The position numbers were made by a program, and so were the translations under genes. From positions 1-64,000 of the forward strand of contig NZ_NWVL01000046.1 of assembly GCF_002382885.1 (NCBI RefSeq): a stretch of DNA of 64,000 nucleotides, written 5' to 3'. Origin of the DNA: Streptomyces sp. WZ.A104 (GTDB lineage Bacteria; Actinomycetota; Actinomycetes; Streptomycetales; Streptomycetaceae). Under the pieces are notes generated by a model. That model was given only the letters and a program-made list of their open reading frames with translations, made no database searches and had not been told where the DNA came from. Below are positions 49,085 through 57,934 of the stretch, piece by piece. Every line of letters starts with the position of its first letter. The first letter of the stretch is position 1.

Positions 49085-50407
49085 GTGGTGACCAGCACTA
49101 AGCGCCGCATGCCCGACCGGCGCACCTATGTTCTCGACACCAGCGTCCTGCTGGCCGACCCAGGCGCGATGGCCCGCTTCGACGAGCACGAAGTCGTGCT
49201 GCCGATCGTGGTGGTCACGGAGCTGGAGGCCAAACGGCACCATCCCGAACTCGGGTATTTCGCCCGGCAGGCCCTGCGTCTGCTGGACGACTTCCGGGTC
49301 CGGTACGGCCGACTGGACGCCCCGATCCCGCTCGGGGATCTGGGCGGGACGCTCCGTGTGGAACTCAACCACTCCGATCCCGGCGTCCTGCCCGCCGGCT
49401 ACCGGTTGGGGGACAACGACTCACGGATTCTCGCGGTCGCACGCAACCTTCAGGCCGAGGGGTTCGACGTCACGGTCGTCTCCAAGGATCTGCCGCTGCG
49501 CATCAAGGCGTCCTCCGTCGGCCTCCTCGCCGAGGAGTACCGCGCGGAGCTCGCCATCACCGACTCCGGCTGGACCGGAATGGGTGAACTATCCCTTTCC
49601 GGGGAGCAGGTCGACCTGCTGTTCGGTGAGGAGAGGCTGTACGTCCCCGAGGCCGCCGACCTGCCCGTCCACACCGGCCTGGTCCTCCAGTCCGAGCGCG
49701 GCAAGGCGCTCGGCCGGGTGACGGCCGACGGCAACGTACGGCTCGTGCGGGGCGACCGGGATGCCTTCGGTATCCACGGCCGCAGCGCCGAACAGCGGAT
49801 CGCCCTCGACCTGCTGCTCGACGGCGACGTCGGCATCGTCTCGCTGGGCGGCCGGGCCGGCACCGGCAAGTCGGCGCTGGCGCTCTGCGCGGGCCTGGAG
49901 GCGGTGCTGGAGCGTCGGCAGCACAAGAAGGTGATGGTCTTCCGGCCGCTGTACGCGGTGGGCGGGCAGGAGCTCGGCTATCTCCCCGGCAGCGAGGCCG
50001 AGAAGATGAGCCCCTGGGCGCAGGCCGTCTTCGACACGCTCTCGGCGGTCGCCGGGCGCGAGGTCATCGAGGAGGTACTCGGGCGCGGGATGCTGGAGGT
50101 CCTGCCGCTCACCCATATCCGCGGCCGCTCGCTGCACGACGCGTTCGTGATCGTGGACGAGGCGCAGTCGCTCGAACGGAACGTCCTGCTGACCGTGTTG
50201 TCCCGGATCGGGACGAATTCGCGTGTCGTGCTCACCCACGACGTCGCCCAGCGGGACAACCTCCGGGTCGGCCGGTACGACGGAGTCGTCGCCGTCGTCG
50301 AGAAGCTGAAGGGTCATCCGCTGTTCGCCCACGTCACGCTCACCCGGTCCGAGCGTTCGCGGATCGCCGCGCTGGTGACCGAAATGCTGGAGGAAGGCCA
50401 GATCTGA
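49085..50407 (+). CDS. PIN-PhoH (PhoH2) ATPase/ribonuclease
   Basis: A 440-residue fusion. The N-terminal PIN nuclease domain is at about 12-145 (YVLDTSVLLADP with Asp18, VVTELEAKRHH, GDNDSRILAVA, VVSKDLPLRIKAS), and the PhoH ATPase domain at about 225-435. Walker A is GRAGTGKS at 256-263, Walker B VIVDEAQS. PhoH2 proteins of actinomycetes act as sequence-dependent RNA helicase/ribonucleases; in mycobacteria a VapB-like gene can precede them, but none is seen here. The start is GTG 49085 (or 49088); the ribosome-binding site GAGGGGG is rather far. Confidence 0.9.
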   Translation: MVTSTKRRMPDRRTYVLDTSVLLADPGAMARFDEHEVVLPIVVVTELEAKRHHPELGYFARQALRLLDDFRVRYGRLDAPIPLGDLGGTLRVELNHSDPGVLPAGYRLGDNDSRILAVARNLQAEGFDVTVVSKDLPLRIKASSVGLLAEEYRAELAITDSGWTGMGELSLSGEQVDLLFGEERLYVPEAADLPVHTGLVLQSERGKALGRVTADGNVRLVRGDRDAFGIHGRSAEQRIALDLLLDGDVGIVSLGGRAGTGKSALALCAGLEAVLERRQHKKVMVFRPLYAVGGQELGYLPGSEAEKMSPWAQAVFDTLSAVAGREVIEEVLGRGMLEVLPLTHIRGRSLHDAFVIVDEAQSLERNVLLTVLSRIGTNSRVVLTHDVAQRDNLRVGRYDGVVAVVEKLKGHPLFAHVTLTRSERSRIAALVTEMLEEGQI

Positions 50408-50423
50408 CCCGCATGTCCCATTG

Positions 50424-50462
50424 ATGCCGCCCGGCAAGCCAAGCAGCTTAGCCGGGCGGCAT
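50424..50462 (+). terminator. Terminator after the PhoH gene
   Basis: Perfect 12-bp arms ATGCCGCCCGGC/GCCGGGCGGCAT with a 15-base loop, 17 bases after the stop. Confidence 0.88.
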
Positions 50463-50796
50463 TGTGCTGCGCCGTCATTTCCACAAAACCGGTGACCCAA
50501 ACGGGGTGTGACCTTTCCCACCCAGCACAGAATTGCCTCCCGGCGGCCCTGTCCGGCAGAGTCTTGCTTCCGTCAGGCCCCGCATACGGCACTTGGGCAC
50601 CTCCAGAGGCGCCACGCACCACACAACTCAACACATGACGTCCGTATGCCGCCCGCGAGCACCACGCGGCAGCCCCTTCGCGGGGGTTGCCCAACGGGCC
50701 CGTGCCTCCCGTGACCCACGCAGTAGGGAGGCCAGTGCCAGGGGCACGATTGCGCCCGCGAGGTCACCTAAGCGGGCGATGCTGGAAGGACATCAT
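50463..50796 (+). promoter_or_regulatory. Long structured 5' leader of the transglycosylase gene
   Basis: The 334 bases contain direct repeats GTGACC (50492-50497, 50508-50513) in the likely promoter. Predicted stems include GCATACGG (50582-50589) with CCGTATGC (50642-50649), GCCTCCC (50704) with GGGAGGC (50726), and CGCCCGC (50753-50759) with GCGGGCG (50772-50778), the last ending just before the ribosome-binding site GGAAGG. In Streptomyces, c-di-AMP (ydaO-type) riboswitches precede cell-wall hydrolase genes, and this leader is in the right place. I could not find the conserved ydaO core with certainty. Confidence 0.4.
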
Positions 50797-51519
50797 GTGA
50801 GCCGGATCTCGGTCCGGGGGTTCGCCGTGGCATCTGCCACAGCGGTCACCACCGTAGGCGCCGTCGTAGGCGTTGCTTCGGGCGGCGCTCCCGCCGCTGA
50901 CGACAACAACTTCGAGGCGGCCGCAGCCGACACCACGCTGCTCGCAGACATCCCCGCGGGCCAGCAGGCCCAGGTGCAGACCGCTTCGCTGACGCAGCAG
51001 GCCGACGCCCAGGCATCCGCCGCCGACGCCGCTGCCAAGAAGTCGGCCGAGGAGTCGGCCCGCCTCCAGGCTGCCAAGGACGCCAAGTCCAAGAAGGCGG
51101 CGGCCGAGGAGAAGGCCGAGGCCGAGCGCCAGGCCGCGGAGAGGGCGAAGAAGGAGAAGGACGCCGCCGAGCGCGCCAGCCGGTCCTCCGTCCGCGACGC
51201 CTCCTCGTTCGCCGCGCAGGGCTCGTACAGCGTGGCCCAGGTGCAGGCGATGGCCCGTCAGATGGTGCCCGCCGACCAGTTCCAGTGCTTCAGCAACATC
51301 GTGAACCACGAGTCCACCTGGAACTACCGTGCGGTCAACCCGTCCTCCGGTGCGTACGGACTGATGCAGGCCCTGCCGGGCCACAAGATGTCCTCCGCCG
51401 GCGCCGACTGGCAGACCAACCCGGCCACCCAGATCAAGTGGGGCCTCAGCTACATGGACAACCGTTACGGCAGCCCGTGCGGCGCCTGGTCCTTCTGGCA
51501 GGCCAACAACTGGTACTAG
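50797..51519 (+). CDS. Secreted lytic transglycosylase-like protein
   Basis: A 240-residue exported protein. The signal region is GFAVASATAVTTVGAVVGVASG, then an Ala/Lys/Glu-rich coiled coil at about 75-145 (AAKKSAEESARLQAAKDAKSKK and on). The C-terminal SLT-like domain reads QFQCFSNIVNHESTWNYRAVNPSSGAYGLMQALPGHKM, where Glu in NHESTW is the catalytic acid, and ends in CGAWSFWQANNWY. It would cleave peptidoglycan glycans. The start is GTG 50797, seven bases after GGAAGG; the ATG at 50779 lies in the leader stem region. Confidence 0.9.
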   Translation: MSRISVRGFAVASATAVTTVGAVVGVASGGAPAADDNNFEAAAADTTLLADIPAGQQAQVQTASLTQQADAQASAADAAAKKSAEESARLQAAKDAKSKKAAAEEKAEAERQAAERAKKEKDAAERASRSSVRDASSFAAQGSYSVAQVQAMARQMVPADQFQCFSNIVNHESTWNYRAVNPSSGAYGLMQALPGHKMSSAGADWQTNPATQIKWGLSYMDNRYGSPCGAWSFWQANNWY

Positions 51520-51560
51520 AGGAGGAGCGCGCGGCCCGGTATCTCCGCGCACTCAACCTT

Positions 51561-51598
51561 GCGAGGCCCCTCACCGTCAGGACGGTGAGGGGCCTCGC
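51561..51598 (+). terminator. Terminator after the transglycosylase gene
   Basis: Perfect 18-bp arms starting GCGAGGCCCCTCACCGTC with a 2-base loop centre, 41 bases after the stop. Confidence 0.9.
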
Positions 51599-51667
51599 GC
51601 GTTGTACGGTCGCATCCTGGTGGCCCCGAGAACGCTGGGGAGCCACGATGGGGGAAGGAACGAGAGC

Positions 51668-53173
51668 ATGTCGAGACTGCCGGGCTGGCTGGGCCGCTTC
51701 GGGGCCGAACTGACCGAGCTGGGCGCGCGCCTGGAGCGACAGCGGGCGCAGGCCGCTGCTTCGGACGATCCGGAGGAGCCTGTTCCGCGCCCCGGGGCCG
51801 GGGTGGTGGCCGGGACAGTCGTGGTGGCGGGCGACCCGGCCGTCGACGCCGCGGAGAGTGAGGCGGCTTCCGCGCAGGTGCCCGCGCCGCCCTCGTACGC
51901 CCCCTCCGTGGCGGCCAAGCCCGATCCGGTCGCGGCGATCCCGTGGGGGATGCGGGTCGCGGCCGAGGCGGGCTGGCGGCTGCTCGTCCTCGCGGGGACC
52001 CTCTGGGTGCTGATGCAGGTGATCAGCGCCGTGCAGCTGGTCGTCCTCGCCTTCGCGGCCGCGCTGCTCGTCACCGCGATGCTCCAGCCGACCGTGGTCC
52101 GGCTCAAGCGGTTCGGGCTGCCGCACGGACTCGCCACCGCCGTGACCGCCGTGCTCGGCTTCGTCATCATCGGGCTGGTCGGCTGGTTCGTGGTGTGGCA
52201 GGTGATGGACAACCTGGACACGCTCTCCGACCGGGTCCGCGACGGTATCGACGAGCTGAAGCGCTGGCTGCTGGACAGCCCGTTCCACGTCACCGAGTCG
52301 CAGATCAACGACATCGCCAAGAACCTCAGCGACACCATCGGCACCAACACCGAGGAGATCACCTCCGCCGGGCTCCAGGGCGTCACGGTGATGGTGGAGT
52401 TCCTCACCGGGCTGCTGCTGGCGATGTTCTCGACGCTCTTCCTGCTCTACGACGGCAAGCGCATCTGGCAGTGGACGCTCAAGCTGGTGCCCGCCCAGGC
52501 CCGGCCAGGGGTCGCCGGGGCCGGTCCGCGCGCCTGGCGCACCCTCACCGCCTATGTGCGGGGCACAGTGCTCGTCGCCCTGATCGACGCCGTGTTCATC
52601 GGGCTCGGGCTCTACTTCCTCAATGTGCCGCTCGCGGTGCCGCTGGCCGTGTTCATCTTCCTGTTCGCCTTCATCCCGCTGCTCGGCGCCGTGGTCTCCG
52701 GGGCACTGGCGGTGGTCGTGGCGCTGGTCACCGAGGGCGTGTTCACCGCGCTGATGGTGCTGGTGGTGGTCCTCGCGGTGCAGCAGATCGAGGGCCACAT
52801 CCTCCAGCCGTTCATCCTCGGCCGCGCGGTCCGGGTGCACCCGCTCGCGGTGGTCCTCGCGGTGGCGACGGGCGGCCTGGTAGCGGGCATCGGCGGCGCG
52901 GTGGTGGCCGTACCGCTGGTCGCCGTGACCAACACGGTGGTCGGCTATCTGCGCTCGTACGCCCAGCCGGACTCCTTCGGCTCACCGAGCGAGACCGGCG
53001 GACGCCACGGTTCCACAGCCCTGTCGATGCGCCCGGCACACGCCACGCCGGGGGCCGCCACCGGGAGCGCGGAGGTCGGGGGCGGCGAGACCCGGAGCGG
53101 TGAGACCCGGAGCGGCGAGGTCCAGGAGGGCCCGGCCGGACGCGCCCCCGACGACCGGCCGCCGCAGGACTAG
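51668..53173 (+). CDS. AI-2E family (PerM/YdiK-like) membrane transporter
   Basis: A 501-residue membrane protein with about eight hydrophobic segments between 85 and 430. Family-typical blocks are LVVLAFAAALLVTAMLQP, YVRGTVLVALIDAVFIGLGLYFL, VFIFLFAFIPLLGAVVSGALAVVVAL and QQIEGHILQPFILGRAVRVHPLAVV. Members are proposed exporters of small molecules or cation:proton antiporters. The N-terminal 80 residues and the C-terminal tail (ETRSGETRSGE repeat, then PAGRAPDD) are disordered and cytoplasmic. GGAAGG precedes the ATG. Confidence 0.9.
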   Translation: MSRLPGWLGRFGAELTELGARLERQRAQAAASDDPEEPVPRPGAGVVAGTVVVAGDPAVDAAESEAASAQVPAPPSYAPSVAAKPDPVAAIPWGMRVAAEAGWRLLVLAGTLWVLMQVISAVQLVVLAFAAALLVTAMLQPTVVRLKRFGLPHGLATAVTAVLGFVIIGLVGWFVVWQVMDNLDTLSDRVRDGIDELKRWLLDSPFHVTESQINDIAKNLSDTIGTNTEEITSAGLQGVTVMVEFLTGLLLAMFSTLFLLYDGKRIWQWTLKLVPAQARPGVAGAGPRAWRTLTAYVRGTVLVALIDAVFIGLGLYFLNVPLAVPLAVFIFLFAFIPLLGAVVSGALAVVVALVTEGVFTALMVLVVVLAVQQIEGHILQPFILGRAVRVHPLAVVLAVATGGLVAGIGGAVVAVPLVAVTNTVVGYLRSYAQPDSFGSPSETGGRHGSTALSMRPAHATPGAATGSAEVGGGETRSGETRSGEVQEGPAGRAPDDRPPQD

Positions 53174-53190
53174 CGCTTGGACGAAGGAGA

Positions 53191-53230
53191 AGAAGAGCCC
53201 CGAGGACGGTCGGTCGTCCTCGGGGCTCTT
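53191..53230. terminator. Bidirectional terminator
   Basis: Perfect 16-bp arms GAAGAGCCCCGAGGAC and complement, with 8-base loop ggtcggtc. It separates the convergent transporter gene from ahpD. Confidence 0.92.
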
Positions 53231-53257
53231 CCCGTACGCAGGGGTGGTGCGGTGTGA

Positions 53258-53791
53258 CTACTCGGCGAGTACGGCCTCGGCGTCGAGGGTCACACCGACC
53301 GCCTGGATCACCGAAGCGATCTTGACGGCTTCCTGGATGGTCTCACGGTCCACGCCGGCCTTGCGCAGCACCTGCTCGTGCGAGTCCAGGCACTGGCCAC
53401 AGCCGTTGATCGCGGAGACGGCGAGCGACCACAGCTCGAAGTCGACCTTCTCGACGCCCGGGTTGCCGATGACGTTCATCCGCAGACCCGCGCGGAGCGT
53501 CCCGTACTCCGGGTCCGACAGCAGGTGCCGGGTGCGGTAGAAGACGTTGTTCATCGCCATGATCGCGGCGGCCGACTTCGCCGCGGCGTAGGCCTCGGCG
53601 GAGAGGTTGGCCTTCGCCTCGGGCTCCAGCTCGCGCAGCACCTTCGGCGAACGCGAGGCGATCGCGCAGGCCAGCACGGTGCCCCACAGCTGCTGCTGCG
53701 GGAGCTCGCTGTTGCCGATGACCGAACCGAGGTTCAGCTTCAGGTCCTTGGCGAAGTCCGGTATGGCGGACTTGAGTTCGTTGAGAGCCAT
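53258..53791 (-). CDS. ahpD: Alkyl hydroperoxide reductase AhpD
   Basis: A 177-residue all-helical peroxidase/adaptor. The active-site CGQC is at 131-134 (Cys131, Cys134) with His138 and Glu/His relay residues, as in mycobacterial AhpD, which reduces AhpC with electrons from a lipoamide protein. It is second gene of the ahpC-ahpD operon, 12 bases after ahpC. Confidence 0.97.
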   Translation of the reverse strand: MALNELKSAIPDFAKDLKLNLGSVIGNSELPQQQLWGTVLACAIASRSPKVLRELEPEAKANLSAEAYAAAKSAAAIMAMNNVFYRTRHLLSDPEYGTLRAGLRMNVIGNPGVEKVDFELWSLAVSAINGCGQCLDSHEQVLRKAGVDRETIQEAVKIASVIQAVGVTLDAEAVLAE

Positions 53792-53803
53792 GTCGCTGTC
53801 AGC

Positions 53804-54358
53804 TCACTCGCCCGAGAGGAGCGCGACCGGGTCGAGGGTGTTCTCGCCCTTGGTCCAGTTGCACGGGCACAGCTCGTCGGTCTGGAGGGCGTCGAGGACC
53901 CGCAGGACCTCCTTGGGGTTACGGCCCACGGAACCGGCGGTCACCATCGTGAACTGGATCTCGTTGTTCTGGTCGACGATGAAGACGGCGCGCTGGGCGA
54001 AGCCGTCCTCGCCCTCGATGCCGAGGTCACGCATGAGCTCGTGCTTCGAGTCGGCCAGCATCGGGAAGGGCAGGTCGGTCAGGTCCGGGTGGTCCTTGCG
54101 CCAGGCGTGGTGCACGAACTCGGAGTCACCGGAGAAGCCGAGGATCTGGGCGTCCCGGTCGGCGAACTCCTCGTTCAGCTTGCCGAAAGCGGCGATCTCG
54201 GTGGGGCACACGAAGGTGAAGTCCTTCGGCCACGCGAAGACGATCTTCCACTTGCCCTCGTAGGTCTTGTGGTTGATCTGCTCGAACTCCTTGCCGCTCT
54301 CCAGCGAAACACAAGCGGTCAGGTCGAACTCGGGGAACTTGTCACCGACAGTGAGCAC
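53804..54358 (-). CDS. ahpC: Alkyl hydroperoxide reductase AhpC (2-Cys peroxiredoxin)
   Basis: A 184-residue peroxiredoxin. Peroxidatic Cys51 lies in DFTFVCPTEI; Cys164 and Cys166 in DELCPCNWTKGE are the resolving cysteines of actinobacterial AhpC. Its N-terminus is MLTVGDKFPEFDLTA. The start is GTG 54358, preceded by AAGGAG. It forms an operon with ahpD and is divergent from oxyR, which should activate it under peroxide. Confidence 0.97.
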   Translation of the reverse strand: MLTVGDKFPEFDLTACVSLESGKEFEQINHKTYEGKWKIVFAWPKDFTFVCPTEIAAFGKLNEEFADRDAQILGFSGDSEFVHHAWRKDHPDLTDLPFPMLADSKHELMRDLGIEGEDGFAQRAVFIVDQNNEIQFTMVTAGSVGRNPKEVLRVLDALQTDELCPCNWTKGENTLDPVALLSGE

Positions 54359-54492
54359 GCGCTCTCCTTGGAACGTCTGGAATTCCCTTTTTGGGGGGTC
54401 TTCCTGAGGGTTGGACGGGTTCCACCTTGGCACAGGGTGCATTGATCGCGGAAATAGCTACACTCGGTCGTGATGATCGGAGGTGCCTATCA
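54359..54492. promoter_or_regulatory. oxyR/ahpC divergent promoter
   Basis: A 134-base spacer. TACACT (54459-54464) is a likely -10 for oxyR, followed by GGAGGTG at 54479. ATAG (54455-) and CTAT (54487-) flank this promoter in the manner of OxyR half-sites, but the full tetrad is not clear. Confidence 0.5.
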
Positions 54493-55482
54493 GTGGGCCA
54501 GGGTAAACAGGGCATACGCCCCAAGCAGTCCGGTAAGCCGACCGCCAAGCAGCCCAGCCTGTCGCAGCTGCGCGCCTTCGCGGCCGTGGCGGAGCATCTG
54601 CACTTCCGGGACGCCGCGGCAGCAATCGGGATGAGTCAGCCCGCACTCTCGGGGGCCGTGTCCACCCTGGAGGAGGCACTGGGTGTCCAGCTCATCGAGC
54701 GTACGACGCGCAAGGTGCTGCTCTCGCCCGCGGGGGAGCGGCTCGCGGTGCGGGCCGGGACGGTACTGGACGCCGTCGCCGCGCTGATGGAGGAGGCCGA
54801 GGCGGTCCGGGCGCCGTTCACCGGGGTCCTCCGGCTCGGCGTGATCCCGACCGTGGCCCCGTATCTCCTGCCGACCGTGCTCCGGCTGGTCCATGAGCGC
54901 TACCCGGACCTCGACCTCCAGGTCCACGAGGAGCAGACCTCCTCGCTGCTGGAGGGGCTCGCGGCGGGGCGGCTCGACCTGCTCCTCCTGGCCGTGCCGC
55001 TCGGGGTGCCCGGCGTCACCGAGATCCCGCTGTTCGACGAGGACTTCGTCCTGGTCATGGAGCAGGACCACTGGCTGGGCGGCCGGGCCGACATCCCGCG
55101 CGACGCACTGCGCGAGCTGCCGCTGCTCCTCCTGGACGAGGGGCACTGCCTGCGCGACCAGGCCCTGGACATCTGTCGCGAGGCGGGCCGCACCCAGGGC
55201 GCACCGGTCACCACGACCGCCGCCGGGCTCTCCACCCTGGTCCAGCTGGTCGCGGGCGGGCTCGGAGTGACGCTGCTGCCGCGCACCGCGGTGACGGTGG
55301 AGACCGGCCGCAACGAGGCGCTGGCCACCGGGTACTTCGCGGACCCGGCGCCCACCCGGCGGGTGGCGCTGGCGATGCGGACCGGGTCGGCGCGGGGCGG
55401 TGAGTTCGAGGAGTTCGCGGCCGCGCTGCGGGGAGCGATGAAGCCGCTGCCGGTGCGGGTGGTGGCGGCCTCCGGGGAGTGA
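54493..55482 (+). CDS. oxyR: OxyR, LysR-type peroxide regulator
   Basis: A 329-residue LysR regulator. The HTH is at about 22-80 (LSQLRAFAAVAEHLHFRDAAAAIGMSQPALSGAVSTLEEALGVQL). The redox cysteines are Cys219 in LDEGHCLRDQ and Cys228 in LDICREAG, spaced nine residues apart as in OxyR. The effector domain ends in PTRRVALAMRTGSARG. The start is GTG 54493, with GGAGGTG seven bases upstream. It is divergent from ahpCD, its expected target and co-regulated promoter. A basic 20-residue N-terminal extension precedes the HTH. Confidence 0.95.
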   Translation: MGQGKQGIRPKQSGKPTAKQPSLSQLRAFAAVAEHLHFRDAAAAIGMSQPALSGAVSTLEEALGVQLIERTTRKVLLSPAGERLAVRAGTVLDAVAALMEEAEAVRAPFTGVLRLGVIPTVAPYLLPTVLRLVHERYPDLDLQVHEEQTSSLLEGLAAGRLDLLLLAVPLGVPGVTEIPLFDEDFVLVMEQDHWLGGRADIPRDALRELPLLLLDEGHCLRDQALDICREAGRTQGAPVTTTAAGLSTLVQLVAGGLGVTLLPRTAVTVETGRNEALATGYFADPAPTRRVALAMRTGSARGGEFEEFAAALRGAMKPLPVRVVAASGE

Positions 55483-55531
55483 ACGGAAACCGGTGCGGCC
55501 GGGGGCTCCCCCCTGGCCGCACCGGCACCCC

Positions 55532-57934
55532 CTACTCCGTACGCAGACCGTCCGGCCGCATCAGCCGCCACAGCGAGGGCAGCGACAGCACCGTCACCAG
55601 CAGGATCAGCCCCGCACCCGCCCCCGTCAGCGGCAGGAACAGCCACCAGTCGGAGACGCTCTTCTCGATCATCCAGGTGAGCGTCGCGCCGAGACCGAGC
55701 CCGCCCGCGACCGCGACCACCAGGCCGAGGGCCACGGGAACGGCTGTCTGCCACAGGACCGACCAGCCCAGCGTCGTACGCCGGGTGCCGAAGGCGACCA
55801 GCACCGACAGCAGCCGCTTGCGCTCGCGCAACTGCTCCAGCTGGGAGACCAGCATCGAGGCGGCGATCAGCAGCAGCACCACGGTCGCCCCGACCTGGAG
55901 GCCGGTCTGGATGCTGGCGTACTGCCGGTCGCGCTCCACCGAGTCGAGGGTGACGAAGCGCATGCCGGGATCGATCCGGGCGGCCGTGTTGCGTACGTAC
56001 TCGGCGACGTCCGGCACGCTCCTGTCGACCCGGATCTGGGCGGTGATCTGCGCCCCGGGCAGCTTGCCCGCGTCGACCGCGCCGGTGGTGGCCATGATTC
56101 CCCAGTGGGGGGTGCCCATCGGGTCCTGGCGGCCCTGCACGGTCGGGGAGTCGGCGGGCAGTGTCCACCGCATCGGCTTGCCCGTCCCGGAGCCGATCTC
56201 GACCACCTCGCCCTTGCGGGCCGTCTGGTCGACCCAGTCGGCCATGTCCTTGTCGCCCCGCGGGTGCACGACGAACGTGTCGCCGTCCTCGCAGGAGGTG
56301 ATCCGGGCCAGTTCGCGCATGGTGTCGCACGTGCCGATGGTCAGCGAGGTGGTGGGCGGGATGTCGTCGTCCGCGTAGTCACCGGGCTTGGACGCGTACG
56401 CCTCCACCGAGCCGATCACGACCTCCACGCCCTTGGTGGCGCGGAACTGCTCGATGGCCGAGGTCGCCGCATCGCCCGTGACGTCCTCGGAGTACGCGGC
56501 GAACTGGGCCCGCGTGGGGTCCTGGCCGGTCACCCGGTTGAAGTCGGCGTTCATCGCCGCGAACATCATCTGGAGCGCGATCGCACCCGCCACCGCCACC
56601 GTGACCCCGCTGACCGCGCGGGAGGCGGCCCCGCTGCTCAGCTGGAGCCTGCGGGTGGCGAGCTGCCAGGGCACCGGGCCGCCGCGCAGCCGGTTCACGC
56701 ACGCCTCGACCAGCCATGGCAGCAGCAGGGCGAGCCCGACCAGCACCAGCACAGCACCGGCCGCGACCGCATACGGCTTCACGGGCGCGTACTCGTACGG
56801 GCTGATCCGGCCCGTCGATCCGAGCACCGCCAGACCGGCGAGCGGCATGAGCAGCCGCCACCAGAGCCGACGGCCCCGGTCCTTTCCACGGCGCACGACA
56901 CCGAGCGGCTCGATCACCACCGAGCGCATCGCGACCAGCGTGACCAGTACGGCGGTCAGCGGCACCGCCACCGTGATCAGCAGCGCCAGCAGCGGATCGG
57001 GCACCAGGTCGGCCGGGAACGCGCTGACGTCCCAGATCTCCACCGCGCCGACGAACTGCCGCCCCACGAGGAAGAAGGCCAGTCCGATCAGCAGCCCGAG
57101 CACCGCGCCGAACAGCGCCTCCCCGGCGGCGATGCGCCGGGTCGTCCGGATGTCCGCGCCGACCAGCCGCAGCGCGGCGAGCCTGCGGTCGCGCCGGTCG
57201 CCGCCGAACCGCACGGCGGTGGCGATGAAGATCGCGACGGGCACCAGCAGCACCACGCAGACCATGACGGTCAGCACGATCAGCAGCGGCGGGAGCGGGT
57301 CGGTCTCGCCGGGGCTCCCGTATCCGGAGATCCGTTCGCCGCCGGCGGCGGGCGTCAGGGTGTCGCTGCCCGCGTAGTAGCGGAGCTCGCCCGGCGAGCG
57401 CAGCCCGGCGTCGCCGATCGTGCCGGTGATCTCGTACGGCAGCCGCTCGCGGAGCAGTTCGCTGCCCGGGGCGGCGAGCAGCTCCTTGAGCGCGGGCGAG
57501 ACGACCATCTCGTCCGCCCCGGGGAAGCGTGCGACCCCCGGCGGGAGGACGGGCTTCGAGCCGTCCGGGCGCATCAGGTATCCCGCGACGGTCCGGTCGC
57601 GGTACTCGGTGGTCGTGTTGATCCGCACCACCGACGTGTCCGACTTCGCGGCCCGCCCGTCCGGCGAACCGGAGAGCGGCGCCTCGCTGCGGGCCTGCTC
57701 GCGGGCGTTCCGTTCGTCCAGCAGATGCGGTACGGAGGAGGCGAGCAGCAGCAGCGCGACCCCGAGGCCGACGCCGACGGCGGTCAGCAGCGTACGGATC
57801 CAGCCCTCGCGGCCACCGGCGGCGGCGAACCGGATTCCGAGGCCGAGGTCCCGGAGGGTGGCCGCGCCGCGCGAGGGCGGCTCGGGGCGGTCCCGTTCGC
57901 CGGGCGGGGTGGTACGGGAAGCGAGCAGCGTCAT
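55532..57934 (-). CDS. ABC transporter permease (FtsX/MacB-like, 800 aa)
   Basis: An 800-residue permease with about ten membrane helices arranged as two FtsX modules: an N-terminal helix (LLTAVGVGLGVALLLLASSV), helices at about 215-360, 375-420, a second extracytoplasmic domain (455-660), and C-terminal helices (LQVGATVVLLLIAASMLVSQLEQLRERKRLLSVLVAFGTRR). Long extracytoplasmic regions are typical of MacB/LolC-like or antimicrobial-peptide exporters. Its ATG overlaps the ATPase stop (ATGA). Third gene of the PadR-ATPase-permease operon. Confidence 0.9.
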   Translation of the reverse strand: MTLLASRTTPPGERDRPEPPSRGAATLRDLGLGIRFAAAGGREGWIRTLLTAVGVGLGVALLLLASSVPHLLDERNAREQARSEAPLSGSPDGRAAKSDTSVVRINTTTEYRDRTVAGYLMRPDGSKPVLPPGVARFPGADEMVVSPALKELLAAPGSELLRERLPYEITGTIGDAGLRSPGELRYYAGSDTLTPAAGGERISGYGSPGETDPLPPLLIVLTVMVCVVLLVPVAIFIATAVRFGGDRRDRRLAALRLVGADIRTTRRIAAGEALFGAVLGLLIGLAFFLVGRQFVGAVEIWDVSAFPADLVPDPLLALLITVAVPLTAVLVTLVAMRSVVIEPLGVVRRGKDRGRRLWWRLLMPLAGLAVLGSTGRISPYEYAPVKPYAVAAGAVLVLVGLALLLPWLVEACVNRLRGGPVPWQLATRRLQLSSGAASRAVSGVTVAVAGAIALQMMFAAMNADFNRVTGQDPTRAQFAAYSEDVTGDAATSAIEQFRATKGVEVVIGSVEAYASKPGDYADDDIPPTTSLTIGTCDTMRELARITSCEDGDTFVVHPRGDKDMADWVDQTARKGEVVEIGSGTGKPMRWTLPADSPTVQGRQDPMGTPHWGIMATTGAVDAGKLPGAQITAQIRVDRSVPDVAEYVRNTAARIDPGMRFVTLDSVERDRQYASIQTGLQVGATVVLLLIAASMLVSQLEQLRERKRLLSVLVAFGTRRTTLGWSVLWQTAVPVALGLVVAVAGGLGLGATLTWMIEKSVSDWWLFLPLTGAGAGLILLVTVLSLPSLWRLMRPDGLRTE

